Part shown: piece after piece, positions 21,901 to 36,900 of the stretch | Layout of the letters: the number at the start of each line of letters is the position of its first letter | Position numbering within the stretch: position 1 is the stretch's first letter | DNA from: Hydractinia symbiolongicarpus | Lineage: Eukaryota; Cnidaria; Hydrozoa; Anthoathecata; Hydractiniidae | Direction: 5' to 3' | DNA length: 64,000 nucleotides | NCBI RefSeq assembly: GCF_029227915.1 | Contig: NC_079888.1 | Coordinates: forward strand, 5,467,001-5,531,000 | The notes under the pieces: generated by a model | Told to the model about the DNA's origin: nothing | Database searches by the model: none | The model's input: the letters and a program-made list of their open reading frames with translations, nothing else | Translations under genes and position numbers: made by a program

Positions 21901-24900
21901 TATTAATGTTTTTATTATAGTATTATATATGTTATACCTGTTCCTTGCAAGTTTTGTTGCTTCCTTTAAGGAAAGATTGTTGCGCTCCATGAATGACTTG
22001 AGCCAATCTGGACCAGGATATCCAATACGCCCTTTATAATGAAAAACCTTTTTTAGCGCGCTCGTGGTCGTATTGCGTAACGTAGGATTCGACCAGCTCT
22101 CCGACGTCTTTTAATCTTAGGCCAAACCCCATATCTGCCAAACTGGTGATGCAAGATTTGAGTTGATCTGTCTCCACAGTTGTGAATACAGATTTTCTTC
22201 CTTTTCTGCGTAGTGTGGTACCTTTCCGCATGCATTGGATGTGCCGCTCCAAACTAGACTTGGGGATGTTAAATTTTTTAGCCAAGGCGCGAATGGAAGT
22301 CCCACATTGGGTCCTTTCAGCCAAAGCATTTTCTAATGCCTTCTTCGTCCACATGACTCTTAACCTTGGTTTATAGTTGCGTGGCATTATGTACTAATAT
22401 TTTTTTTATCATAGAAAAGAAACGTGTTATTAGTCTTACAAAATAATACCTAAAACATGTCAATCAACACAACACAGAATTATTTGTCATTTCCAATCTT
22501 TTTACAACACCTAAACAGAACTGCATATCTTCACAAGTCAGCTGTTTTGACATCGCGAAGTTTGGCGGGAAATAGAGGCAATTGTAACCTTCCCCTTAGG
22601 TGGTAAATCGTTAGTAAATATGTCCCATCATTACCCCGTTTAACATGCAACCCAACAGGGTAATTACGGGACACCATTTAATAGCGAAACGAAGGAGTTC
22701 ATGAAAAATCGTTGCTGGCGACCGAAATAATAGCTTGTTTACGGTTTCGATGACCCAGACAACTTTTAATAGCTGTTCAACAAGGTGTAAATTTTAACGA
22801 GGCAAAACTTGGTTTTAGTCGGCCATTTTGCACGCGTTTGATGCGCCTTGTTTGTGGATACCTACTGATGACACTTATTAACATGTGGAAGTAATTTTTT
22901 GATATTATTATAAGGAAAGATGTATCTTCGTGTAGCTGTAAAGTATTTTACTCAAATCTTTGTTCTTCACAGTGTTTTTAAGTGTCCCTTATTTGCCCAA
23001 CATTTCATGGTGTCCCTCAATTCCCCCATTTGACTACTGTTTGCGATTGTATGTAACCAAAAGGGGACTTGAAATTATTATATATTAATTTGTGATAAAA
23101 TCTTTTGAAACATGATGTAAATACAATGCTCATATATATAGTTTTGTATTTACACCATTGGGAAAAGAAAATATTGGAAAAAGAAAATATAGATTTACGG
23201 ATACACATTTATTCTGGCAATACATTTATATTTTGTGAATGGGTCCGTTGTCAGGTCAGGAAAAAAAATTCCTACATTTCTGCTTTGCAATAAACAAACA
23301 GAGGTTTTTAGTGTAAAACAATGTTTTATAGAGTTTTTTTTTTTTTTTAGTTTATGCTTCAAGATACTAAAAGCAGTAATGGAACATATGTAAACAGTGT
23401 TCGCTTGAGCAGAGGTTCTGAGGAAAGTGAACCATGTGAGATTAAATCTGGTGATATTCTACAGTTTGGAGTTGAAGTAGTTGAGAATTCCAAAAACGGT
23501 TAGTGTAAATTTATATTGAAATCGTTACATGACTATAGAAAATTTTGCGAATCTATTTCATAAATTTTGAACACTCACTCTCTAGTCTTCTTCTTCTTCT
23601 GAAAAAATTATATACATTTATTTCCCTCTAGCATGATACAGGATTTGTCATATTCAGTTTGTTTCACTGCAATGCCTATGTATTATTCTAACCAAGGCTT
23701 CTTCTATTCTTCTCAGAAAGAGCATGTGAACTATTTAGACAATTAAGGATTCAATTTTTACAGCTCTAATAGGAATGTTTTACGAAAGGTACAATTGCTG
23801 ATTTTTTTTCTTCAAAGTGAGCTTTGTATGCCATTTGCACTCGTTCTTACTAAGTCTTTCAAGGCTCGCGTGAGAGTAATTGTTTTAACCCTTAACCAGC
23901 CAGTTTGGGATCAGTCTCCCATTAAAAAAACAGCCCTGTCCGGTCCGGGAATCCGTACAACACTACTTTGGATTTGATAACTCCAAAACGGGCTGTTCAT
24001 TTAATAAAACTTTGACACCTTAAAGACCAATAGTTGGGTCACTTAAAACTTATTCCATAATGGAGGAAGAAAGCAACATGTTTTTCGCTAACGAAAAAAA
24101 CAAAAATTTGAAATTTAAAGTAATTGTTTTAAGTTTTGAAAAAAAAAAATGTCAATCACTTCAAACAAAACATTGCATTTGAAGCAATGCTTCGCCTCAC
24201 TGTTGCCTTACTTTTTGATTGCGTTTCTTTGTTCAAACAGTTTAGTTGTTTTCTTATAGAGAAATAAATTTATGTGCATTTTAGAATACTATGTTTTTGG
24301 ATTTTTCTTTTTTGTATTTTGAATTTATTCATCTCTGTAGTTCTCCAACTGTCTTTAAGCATCACTTTGTGCACTCTCCCCCATTGATAGTTTAGTTGAA
24401 AATTATACAATAACTCTGGCTTTTATTTTTGATAAAAAGAGAAGGGTGTGTGGTAGTCATTAATAATCATAATTACTGGCGTCAAGGAAAGAGAATATAC
24501 CTAAGTTTTTTGTTGTTTTGTTTTGCTCTAATTTATTGATTTCCATAAAAACATAAAAAAAGTCCCACCCATTGTTCTTAAAAGGCAAGGCTGTGTGTTT
24601 ATTTACGACTAAATACGATGATATTGTGACAGCCTTCTTCTTAGCTTGAAATGAGCGATCAAGGAAATCGTTAAATGTGGCATCTGGAAAAAACAAAAAA
24701 AAACTTAATAAATTAAAATTGCTAAATTACTCTTGCTAATCTTGAGTTAAAAAAACAAGTTTACATCAAGTTTTTAACTTCAAGCGAATGATTTAATAGG
24801 CAGTAATAAAATCCTAAAGATGATAATTTTCTTTAATATTTAGTCACACATGGTTGCATAGTTGGACTTGTAACTCTTTTTCATGAAGATGGAAGTGAGG

Positions 24901-27900
24901 CTACTGGGTAAGATTCTTTTTTTGTCAGTGTTTAATGGGGGAATGTTTTCAATAAATTAAATTCTCAGTAATAACTTTAATTTAGTTCACATGATGAAAG
25001 TCAACAAGGTTTGCTGTCTCTACTCACAGTAAGTTAAAAATCTGACACATACCTTAAGAACCCGTTAAGCGCTCAGCATTTTTTAATTTCCCCCATCGAA
25101 AAAGTGCCCAGGTAAATTCCTCAAAGTTGGATAAATTTAAAAAGGGAACTCTTAATCAAAAAATACCATGAGAAGTTTCTTATTTGTGCTTATTTAAAGA
25201 TTTTACTGGGTGCTTATTTAAAGATTTTACTTTCTTATATTGAGAACCCTAAAAAGACTAAAATTCATGTTGTTATACATCTTTTGTTCAGTTTTATTTT
25301 TCAGGAAGAAAAACAAAATTGAAAATTACCGTTGTCTTTAATTTGTACAAAATTAGGAGAAATTTATAAGCGCCCAGCATTTTTTAAGCGCCCCCTTGTT
25401 TAAGCGATCAAGCCCATACAAAAAAAAATCCAGAATTTTAATAAGCGCCTGGAGCACTTGTTCGGATTATAACAGTACACGGTTGGAGTATGTAATGTTT
25501 TGACAAAGTTATAGTATTGTGCTTAGGAACATAGAGAGTTTTTTTTGACTATTTTTTTCTGCTATGGGACATTCTATATACTTAATACACAGAAATCTTT
25601 AATTTAAAAAATATTATTAACCAAAATGTTTTTAAAATATTTTAAAGAACATGTGGCAGCTTGGGATAACCCAACAACTAATTGCTGCCATTTTGCAAGG
25701 CAATGGAAATAAACTTCTGAAACTTAAATGTTACTAAAACAGAAATAGTGATCACATGTTATTTATGAAATTGGAATTGCTACTTTTAATAAAATATACG
25801 GAACTTGTATTTTGAAAAATAGGAAATTAGAATGTCGTATTTTCAAAAATATGCTAATTTTAAAACACGTATATTTTAAAAATATGCGTTTTTTGAAAAA
25901 TAAAATAATCTTCTTTCGTATTTAAAAAAAAAAAAAATTTTAGTGTTTCAAAAAATACAAATAATGAAGGGGAGGTTTTCCTCAAGAGCATCACAAATGA
26001 GTACTGCGATACAAAAAATTTTTCTGAGTTTTATTTAAACTGCAAGACACATTCAGAAATATACATACGGTGTAGTATTAATATACCACAGCCATTTTCA
26101 GGCATGGCAAATATTTTTGGACTTTCTTGGAAAACTACACTGACCTTTTGCCTAGATAACCATCAACATAAGTATGGTTTATTGTTATGTTGATGGTCAG
26201 TTTATTTCAAAGTAATGTTTAAAAATATTGTTGATTATATTTTAAAATGCTGCATAGTATGTGAGACTGTTGCTTGAAATCACGGTATAAAGATCATCCT
26301 CTTTTTAATAATGTTTTGTTGTATTTTTAGGCTGATAAAAACATCCAACCACATGAGCTGTGGCAACTTTCACAATTTTTACAGGTACGTTTTGTAGTCA
26401 GTGCAGCTGGCAAATACAAAACTGACACCTTTTTTTTTTGTCCATAAATACGATCAACTTTCTGGTTTTGTTAAATAAAATACATTAACCTAATGCTATT
26501 AGCATATATTTTATTACATATTAAACATTTGTTGAACACCCTACAGGATGCTTTGCACAGAGAGCAAATGCTAGAAAACAAGTTAGCTACTTTACAAAGA
26601 ATGATATCAAATTCACATGCAGCATCTGAGGACACATTTCAGGTAATTTTTTTTTGGATCACTTATTTTGTTCCTGGAGTTCCCTTAAAGTAGTTTTTAA
26701 GTGAGTTCAATGCCTTCAGAAAAGACCATTTAAAATGTAATACTTTTTTATTTTTTAACTTATTTTGTGGGCCCTTGTTAATACATTGCCAGATTTAATA
26801 TGTAAATTTTTTTTTAATAAGAAACCCACTACTAAAAAGCTCCTAATTTACTACCGTAGCTCATTTACTCCTAAAAGTTAGAAACTTTTTTGGAACTTAA
26901 AACTTTGCACCAGCTTAAATGCACACTAACTCAATGTTTTATTTTTTATAAACAACCACTTCATTCGATTAAGAAAACCACATCTGAAGCATTTGGTACT
27001 AAAATCATAATACAGTTAAGAAGCCAAAGTACTTACATGCGCTACAAAAAAAGGTTTTAGGTTTCTGTGCTTAAATACCTCTTTTTAACCATAGGGGTTT
27101 ATTCAGGAAGATAAACTACTATCACGGCTTGAAACTCTGGAAAACCAGTTGGAACTTTTTTCCAAGGTGAGAATTATGCATGATTCATTCCTGTAATAAG
27201 TGTCTTGTTGTGGTTGTCCGTATAAAGTTTGAAAAATATGAATATAAATACAATATAAATCAGACTCCTAACATAAAAATGATCATACTAAACTCCTTCA
27301 TTTGATGCACCTTGTTAAGTATTTTATTGTTAATATATTTTTTTTGTTCCTGGCATCATATAAATTTTCTTTTTAACCCACACATCAATCAATTTGTAGT
27401 TCAGTTATTTTCAACTTAGGTTATTTTTCAGCGTACAGTGTTTATTGATGTGTTTTTGTAAAGTGGTTTTTAAATGCGAAAAATTTTTTCACTTACTGTT
27501 ACATCGCTCTCATAATTTTATATATTGCAACAGCTTCATTCAGCAATAAATTTCCATTGTGTAAGGCTGATTGTGATTAATTGTGTACACTTATTTAATC
27601 CGCAAATACCTGTTCCTTCCAGGAAATAACAGAAGAGGACTTGCAAGCTGAGCTAGTTTCTTATCAAGATGAACGACTGCATTATGAATCTGCAGCTAAG
27701 GTATGGTTTGCTTTCTTTTGTTACGATTTACAAGTCAGTTAGATTGCTGTATACTTGAATTCCAGCAAAAATATTTTTCTCTTTTTTTCAAGGAAACATT
27801 GCAGAATATATTAAAAGAAAAAGTTGAAGCACTTCAAAAATGCAGTGAGTTAGAAGTAAGTAAAGTGTGTCCAGTTTTTACTAAGGTCCTCAATCCTGTT

Positions 27901-30900
27901 TACAGTTACACCATGATTTTACGCAAGTTGTTCAGACTCTGCTGACTCCCCAAAATTAATTGGTCTAAAATACTTGTTTGTAATCAGCTGACGTCAGATT
28001 CCAAGCCCTGAGAGAACCTTAAGCTTTTAGTACCTAAAAAGTATTATGTAAAGCGTAGCAGTAAAATAATAAAAAAATTTTTTATAACAATATGTTTCCA
28101 TTCGTCTTTATGCCCTCATACTTTTTTTGTCAAGGGGATTTTGAGTACAGTATAAAAAATTCAACTTTTAAAAAAGGTATTTCCAGTTGAAAGGATTTCA
28201 ATTATATTCACACAACTTCTTTAAACCTCACAATTTTTTCGAACAGAACTTGCCAAAAATAATGTAGTTTTCACTATTTGAATAATTTTCATGTTGGTAA
28301 AGCTTTGAGGAAATGGTTCATATTTACCCGGACAGGAGTTAGTGCCAGTTATTTTCACCCTGAACCAAGTTGTTAGGCCTTGAACAGGACTTGCCAAAAG
28401 CTTTCGCTTTCCACTTTATTTTTTTACCAGTTGAATGGCCAGTGCAAAAAATCCACTTAATCAGGTAATAATAATTACAGAAATAAAATGACATTAGCAA
28501 GTTCTTGTACAACAGGATTTTTTTTTTTTTTTTGGGGGGGGGGGGATTATTAGCACATTGCCACCATTGTGTCAGCTTTAAATCAGCTTTTGATAAGCAG
28601 TGAAGGCAGATGAACATTCAAGTAGATATTTGATTTAAAATGTTTGATGGATGGGTTGACCCAGCTTTGATGCAAAGTTTTGCGAGTACAAAACAGTATG
28701 AGAGGTGATGTTTTCCAAACTTTGTTTAAAGAAAATTGTAAAAAACATAATCCACTTGGAAAATGCCACACACGGACAGGCAGAAAATATAAGTATAATA
28801 AGATTATAGAAAAGAAAAATGTACCTACACTTGATACGTGTTAGTAGTTTATTTTTGCATGGCTGAGCACATTTCCATTAAAAACATTCTTTTAATTTAA
28901 GCGTCTACTAAGCAACACAGAAGATGAATGCTCACACTTGCGTTCTGTGTATGAAAAATCTCAAGAAGAACTACACGACTTAATGGAAAATCACAGATTG
29001 GTAAGATTAATTTTGATGCAAGCTAGTGATGTATGTTTTTGTGCATATTGAAAGGGAAAAAATGTATAGACATTAGAATTTCACAGTTCGCAATTTGTGA
29101 GGAAATATTGTCTTAGAAAGAGTATTAGTATTCTTATGTTAAGTATTGGGTGTTGAGTTTACAAATACAATTTTTTTTTATTTTTATCTTGCTTTCAATG
29201 TTTCAATATGGGTGTGTAAATACACCCAATTGCAAATTTTTGTCCCTAATTAGAATCCTTTACCAATATTGGAGAGGGCAGAGAACAGTTATTGCAATGG
29301 TGCAATTTCTTTTATACATCATTTGATATATAATTAAACAATTTACTTTAGAGAATGGATGAAATGCAAAAATTAAAAGACGAAATGGAAGCGACAAATC
29401 ACCGCCATGAGGCTGTTTGTGAAAAGGTAGTAGTATATACTTTTTTTCTTACCAGAGTTATGTACATAGTGACATCAACAATTTTTCCCAATTTCCTTCC
29501 AGCAGTTGTTTTTGCTGGTACTGGTCATAGCGGTTCTATCTATTTATTGCTCCTTCCAGGGTGTAATCCAGAAATGGAAAAAAAGGTCGCTAAATCCTAA
29601 ATGGGAATTTTAGCAAGGTGGTGTTATTGAAATCTTATTTCTTCACAACTTTCATAAAATGACCTATAAGTCCTACTGTTGTAGTGAATATAATTAGCTC
29701 CTCTAATAATAAGGGAAATTTGTGGGAAATAACAGTATAACGACTACTGAGAATGCAGGAATTACACCATGTCCTCTGTAAATGGTGCAATTAATTTCGC
29801 GAAGACTAAAAGTACATTTTTTTGCAATCCCCCACTATCTGTGATTAAACATATATTTTCCATACGGGACTGTAGATATGATTTTCATTTGGAAGTGAGA
29901 GTAAGGTACAGGTGTGCTTACTGGTAGCATAATGTTTTGTGGGGTTTATCAAAATAAGAAAAAAGTTCAAACGGGATGTGACTATGGTGGCCATTGTACC
30001 AGCATACATGAACATATCTCCCTTTTTTAGAATAAAAGTGATTACGATGCAATAAAATCACAATTGGAAGATGCAGAGCAGCGAGGAAGTGCTATGGCTG
30101 TTGAGGTAAACAACTTTTATTGATAGTGCAATAGAATATCAGGAACCTTTATTCAAGCTTGTAGTTCGTAAGTTTTAATGCAGGAATTTGACTTGATGCT
30201 TGCTGCTTGTAAATAAAGTGTAAATCAATTTCAGTTAATTAAAATTACACTTCTTTGTTAAGATTTAATGTTAAATTAAGAAGAACACACCAATCATTTT
30301 TCACAAATTCTTGATAGCATGCAGTTTTGTTTTCTAGGTGGAATCCTTGCAAGCTGAATGTGACTTTACTAAGAAACAAATTGAAGCCATGAAAGGTATA
30401 TTGTCCTGTAATACGCTAAACAATGTTTAGTTTTGCACATTTACACATTGTTATGTTTAGTTTTACAACATTGATATAATTATTTTATACAATTCCTATT
30501 TGTTTACCTACTTTTTCTAGAGCGACTTCAACAGCAACAGAAAGCTGTAGATGATGATAGTTTAGAGACAGAAGAAACAGAAGGTTTGTATTTTGCTTTT
30601 TCAATTTAAGTAATTCAAATAAAAGGGGTAAAAGAGTTGTAGCTGTTGCAGGGGCCCTTTTTTGTTAATACAACAATTGTGACCAGAAAGCATTTTAAAC
30701 AAAATAAAACATTACATTATTATGCTTTTGAAGCCGGCACACAAAAGAGAGGATCGACTTTAATTGGGCAAGAATTGCATATTTTTTCAGGAAATGCTAA
30801 TTTTTACAATAAGTTGGCCATTGCAGCATGCCCAAAACACTTATTACTAAAAACAGCTTGCTTTATAATTTTTATAGCATGCGAAAAGGTAAAAATTTGA

Positions 30901-33900
30901 TTAGAAATTGCAGCATAACTTCCTTTAAAAAATCAACTTTATTTGTCATTATAATAAGCTTATCTCACCTACTTTAGATTCTGAACCATCAACACCTGAT
31001 CTACCATTTGCTTCAGGTATTCTTGTTTTGTTGTGATAATTTTTTATTTGTTAAAATATTAATCCCAATCATAAATTAAATGCATCACACACTTCATACT
31101 TTTTTCCTGTTTTTTTTATTGTTTATTGTAGAGCATGCAACCCTGGAAAAGGATGTTAAAAACAAAACAGAATATATAAAAACTTTAAAACGTTAGTATG
31201 CTCTAAATATTTTAGGATATACACAATGCTTTCTCTTAATGCTCTTTTTACATGTTTATCGGAAAAATGTTCACGTTAAACTACATTTTGTCTTTTCCTA
31301 TTTGCAACCAATTTTTAATCTTTGTTTTTGTTTTTTTGTTTTTATCAGCATTCCTGATCTGTTAAGATCTTTTGTGTTGTAGTACAACTTGCAGAAGTTC
31401 AATCGGAGTTACAAAGAGAAAGAAGAGAAACAAGAGCTTTAAAAGGTAGTAGTTTTAATCATTATCGTAATTTTATAATATAAAAGAATAATACAGCAAT
31501 TCTTTTTCGGTGCAAATTATTCCCACAAAATTGATCATTTATAAGTTTTTTAAATTAACTTTCGGGTCGAATAGAGATATTTTTGCTCAGTAAGACTGCA
31601 TGTTGTGTTCTATTTGGGATCTGGAATAAAGTATGTATCTCAACATCCTCCCTCTATTCTGTGTGATAACAGTGACACTAGGACAAGAACTCTCTAAGAA
31701 AAAACAGGTTCCTTTTAACCCTCAGTCCCAGCTATTTGTTGACTAGTGTCCTAGTGAAAAAAATTATGGTTTTCCTGAACATGTTTAATTGCAGATATCT
31801 TGGTAATGAAACTATCGACCCTTTTTAATTTATAATTCAAAGAGCAATTTAACACCAACAGAAAAGTTCTATGACATCTTCATCTTGTCATGTGATCAAA
31901 AAACTGCAAAAAAAAGTAAAAAGTAAGCCTTTTTGAAATCAAAAATGCACAAAGTTTCTAGTTGAAGAAATAACTGCAACATATGTTAAATAGGAATATA
32001 TATATAAGACTAACCTGTAGGTTATCTTCGCAATAGTTCTTTCTGTGTATAACGCAACGCTAAATTAGTGTGATTGATTCAACTCAACACTATTGAACAC
32101 CACTCTGACTAAACACAACGAATTACCAATGATACTGGTTCAACACAATTAAAACCCCACCACCAAGTGATTCTTATTAGTAATCGCCTAGATAGAAGAT
32201 CAACATTATATTCTACATCATCAAGTTTACGATGAAATGATTATACAGGATTTTATTTCACGTTGACAGTCGGCTTAGGTTCATGTCTGCAATTAACTGC
32301 TGACGTAACAAGAAAATAATGTACGTATGCAAACACGATACACTTTTCCAATTGCCCCTCCTTATTTCATAGTATTTTTCAAAAAGATTATAATCATTAT
32401 ATTTTATTGTAAAATATTTTTACCACTTAGACAAAATGGAGTCTGTAGCATCACAAACGGAGTCCAAACCCATTGTGTCAGTGCATGGTGAGTAAAATGT
32501 TTGTTTGTGTTGGAGCTAGTGGAAAACTACATTTTTTATTTGTTTCTCCAGAGAAGTCGTATCAAAGTTACTCCGACTTTTTTTTTTTTTTTTTTATTAC
32601 AGATTCTTCTAAAAAACTTAAAGACTTATCAAAAGAAATTGAAATTGCACAGGAGTTTCAGGGTAAGTTGTGAACTGGATATACTTTAGATAAATGAAGT
32701 AAAAGTTTGACTTACCACTTGAAAAATGTGTTCAAAATTCAAAACATGTAGGAGCAGTTCTACATTGTTGTTTTAGCCCTTTTATTGGAGACTAAAGAAT
32801 ATATTTTCAAAATTTGTAAGCCAGGTATGTAAACCTTTCATAGTTTTTTTTAGTTTCTTTTTTCAGATGAAGAATAAACTCTTCTCTACATATACATGCT
32901 ATCCAGATCAGCTAACTGTGTGTGCTGCTAAGACATTGTCACATATAGTGGGTCCGTCTGCGGCTCTTATTTCTGGGGACCACAGGTCAATGCTCCCTTG
33001 CTGCCAGGCAGTATGTTAGTGATGCACAAAGTAGCTTCAATTTTTTTTCTTATTTTTCCTTTTGATTATTTTATATTCTATAGACAAGCAACAAAACCTT
33101 TTATCAACGTCATGGACGAAGCATACAGATTTCGATGCTATTCTTACGTCACCTGATAATGTTGGTAAGACAGATATGCTAGTATGGAAAGTTGACACAA
33201 TAAAAAATCACCACGTTACGGTGGGGTTCAATTATTTAACAATGAAGACCTACTGTTTTCATTGTTAAATTGTCTGTTTACTAGTGTTAAATAAGTCTGT
33301 TTCTTTCATTTTTTCCAGTAATGACTTGTATTTTTGTTATATTTTTTGCCATGTTTTGCAACATTCCATGTTATGAATTAAGAGAGTGCTGTTTTTAAGT
33401 TTTAATTATTATTACCTAATTACAGGTAAAGTTAAACATGATATATCTTCTCTTAAATTGTTATCTTAAAAAGTCAAATGCAATTATTTTCCAGTAGATC
33501 GCCACCACAACCACAAAAACCTTTATCAGGGTTATGTTGTAGAGTCTGATTAGATTGCAAAAAATTGACCTTTTTTTCTATTGCGTGTTTATTTGATTTA
33601 GACCAGTACAACTCGTGTTTGGAATCGCTATATGCAAACAAAAACTTGTTAGAATTAATTAATGGTGAGTTATTTTGAAATTGTTTATCTACAACCCCAG
33701 ACTTTGAGAATTTTCAAGAAAGTTTAAGTGAAATATTTTTTAAAAATTTGATTTTCAGGTGATCTTCAGGACATTTTGAATTATACAAGTAAGTTGTTTT
33801 TTCTTTTAATTAGTGTCGTCATAATTTTCTTCTTTGTCATAACAATGTGAGAGCTATCCTAATCGTCACAGACTTTACAGAAATTTACTCTCATACAATA

Positions 33901-36900
33901 TGTTATGAATGTTGTGGCAAAGTTCGTAATTAAATGAAAGAAAATATACCAATTTTTCTCCTTTAGAAGAAGATGAAAATGAAAAGTTTAAACAAAGAAC
34001 CCAAGAAGTAGAAGAAAGGAATATTACAGGTAAAATTTTGATGGTTTTCCATAATTATGTAACTAACATTTGCCTTAAATTTCTAAATTTTTTTTTCGAG
34101 AAGTTAATTTTAATCTACTCAGGCGTCATGTAAAAAAAGAGATTCAAAGATTACTTAATTTTGGAAACTTTGACCAGGGAACAATTCATAAATTCTTTGC
34201 AATTAATGATACTGTTAGGGAAAAAATCGTTTTTTATTAAATTTAAGGGTGAAATTTTTATTCTAAAATTTTATCTGAAAGTATGCTTTATGCTTATTTA
34301 TAAATAATATTTACGTATTAACAACTTTGTGATCAAAACGTGATCTCTTCATTACACAAACTTTTTCCCATGTCCAGCCATTAGGTTGAAACCAGTGTTT
34401 ATCAAGTTCATATCATTCTCAAAATAAGACCGTACACTTAAGTGATCATTGCTACGGTGATTATAGCAAAGTCATGCCACAAGTTGTTTAACTTTGAAAA
34501 TTTGTAAAGATCTTTTTCTCTGTGTTTTATTTTTTCATGAAGTAATGCTTACATCTGAAGTTTCTTTTACATAACCAGGTTATGGATGTGAGAGTTGCTT
34601 AAAACACAAGCTGAATAATATATCCAGAGGGGTTTTTTGATTTTTTTTGTTTGTTTTAATAGCTCTGACAAAACTTACAGTGTAAGTTGTGGGAGATATA
34701 AGATTGAGAAAGTTCAATTTCAAAAAGAGGCGAATTTAAACAGCACTACTTAGAAAAAATTGAAAAATAATTTTAGATACATCCCTCCTGGATAGGATAA
34801 CTGAAAAATTTAAGAAAAAAATTCAGTGGTTTTGTAAAACAAACCTCAAACGTGGAGAAGGGGCTCAAATTTTCTCAACCTTATAAATCCTATTATTTAT
34901 TTCTATACAAAAAACTTATACCAACCTGTAGAAAAGGTTGAGATCTTTCAAATATTCATACATTTGAATATATAAAATTATTTTAAAGAAGATATCGTGA
35001 TTTAAAAAATCATGCTCATGCCCCTTTAGCATCCTTAACCAATGACAAATATATAAAAAAATTTACCACTGACTATAAAGGTAAAACAATTTGTAAACTG
35101 CATGAGTATAAGTAAATAAACAAATAAATATAACTATAATAGAAAATTTAAAAATTTCATATGTGAGTGGAATTTAGTTTTAAAACATAGTGTATAATGA
35201 TTTAATAAGTTTTGTGTTTACATTAGATGAACTGGCTGGTGCTTATTCTGAACTTGAAGAGGTAAAAAACCAAATCATGATCCTTGGTGAAAGACTAATG
35301 GAGGAACAAGAAACAAATAAACGAACAAAAGAACTAGCAGCTTCTTTAGAGTGTAAGTGCTCGAACCCAACCTTTATTTGTCTGCAAACAAATTTAAAAC
35401 CTCCTGTTCTTTTAATACATAATTTAAAACATACGTATTTTTAGTACAGTTTTGACTGTACTAAAAAATGATTGAGATACGTAGTAATTGTTTAAAAAAT
35501 CGTCAATAGTATAAATTATAATTACTGAATAGTAGTTTGTTTATCAAAAAAAAATTAACTAAAGGAAATACTTGTCCCTTTTAGATTACATTTAGTATAA
35601 CCATTCGTGCTTTAATTATACATTTAAATCACTTTTTAATTTTATCACATCCAAAAAAATAAAGTCCAGTTGTTATTAGTCAGGAAGTTTCTAGGAGCTA
35701 GTTTAGTCTATTAAGTTACTGTTTCAGTAAAGTTATTACAACAAGATTGGAAGAACAGACTATTGATACAAAGTACTGAAGAGATGAAAGGTATTATCAT
35801 TTTGCCTGCTGTATCAAATTTAACCACCTTTAAAAAACGAAATGCAGGAATTATTGCATAAAACTTAGTTTTTAATGCTCTTTCATTCCAATGTTTAGTG
35901 TTTTTGTCTTTTATTTAAATTTTCTGTTATATGGTCTTTTACTGTAAAATTGAATTTTAATATCTGAAAATTCCTTTTTGAGTTTTTGTTGTAAACACTG
36001 TGCTTCCTGATCGAAATTCTTTGCAACAAATTACCTTTTTTACTAAAAAATTCGGTGAAAATGGTAACAATGCAGCTAGGCTCTGTGTTTTTCTTCTTAG
36101 ATCAACTGTACGAAGCTCACAAACACATGAATATCGAGAAGTTAGACAAATCAATGAGTTACGAGTCCCTTGAGTCTGCTAGGAAATTAGCAAATGAAAT
36201 GCAGAAGCAAGCATCAGATTATGCCAAAGTGGCTGGACAGGAGAAAGGTTTGATATGATGTCAATTTACATTTAAATGGAGTTAAATAATTAAGTGTTTA
36301 AATTCTTTGCATTTTTAATTCTTTGTTTAACATGTATTAACATATTATTTTTTTTAGTCGAGATTGAAAATCTTGCAGAAGAAAATGAAACGCTCAAAAT
36401 GAAAGTTTCACGTTTGGAAAGTGAATGTAAAAAGTAAGATAAAAAAGATTTTTTTCACAAGATGTTTTTTTGAAAGTTAAAGAAATCAGTTAAATTGCCT
36501 GAAAGTTTTTTTATCATGTGTTTTCTATAAACAATTTTAGTTTTTAATGTTACGTGCAATTTATTAGAAAAAAAGTTTTTAACGCATCTGATAACTCGAA
36601 AACCAATTTTTCTCCAAACGCCACCATAGAAAATTTACTTCTTGAAATTCCCAAACTTGTTAATTACATGCTTATGTTTTTGCTCAGGGGTGTGATAGCA
36701 GAAAGCTTGTGTTTCACCAGTTCGAATTTTTAGACAATACAAATTTTGTTTGATTTAAGATTTAAAATAAGCATAGTATTGCCAATTTGACCTAGTTCGA
36801 TATTTTGCAATATATTAGATATCCATCTAGAATTTAACATTACCAAAACAGAAACTATTAAAGTGTTCAATTTTTTTTAACGTTCTAGACTCCAACAAGA

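Larger units (their letters stand above)
19149..22673 (-). mobile_element. Pogo/Tigger-type DNA transposon (Tc1/mariner superfamily)
   Basis: About 3.5 kb inserted antisense in SLMAP intron 1. The ends are inverted repeats of about 56-60 bases: TGTCCCGTTTTTACCCCG...GGGTAATAACGGGACATAT at 19149-19206, and ATATGTCCCATCATTACCCCG...GGGTAATTACGGGACA at 22616-22673, each itself partly palindromic. Between them lies a disrupted transposase with an N-terminal DNA-binding domain and a DDE-type core. No clear TA target duplication remains, consistent with age. Confidence 0.85.

Noticed and set aside
21765-21930. An intron in the transposase gene
   Set aside because: The segment is flanked by an exact 12-base duplication and matches SINE family 2, so insertion explains it better.
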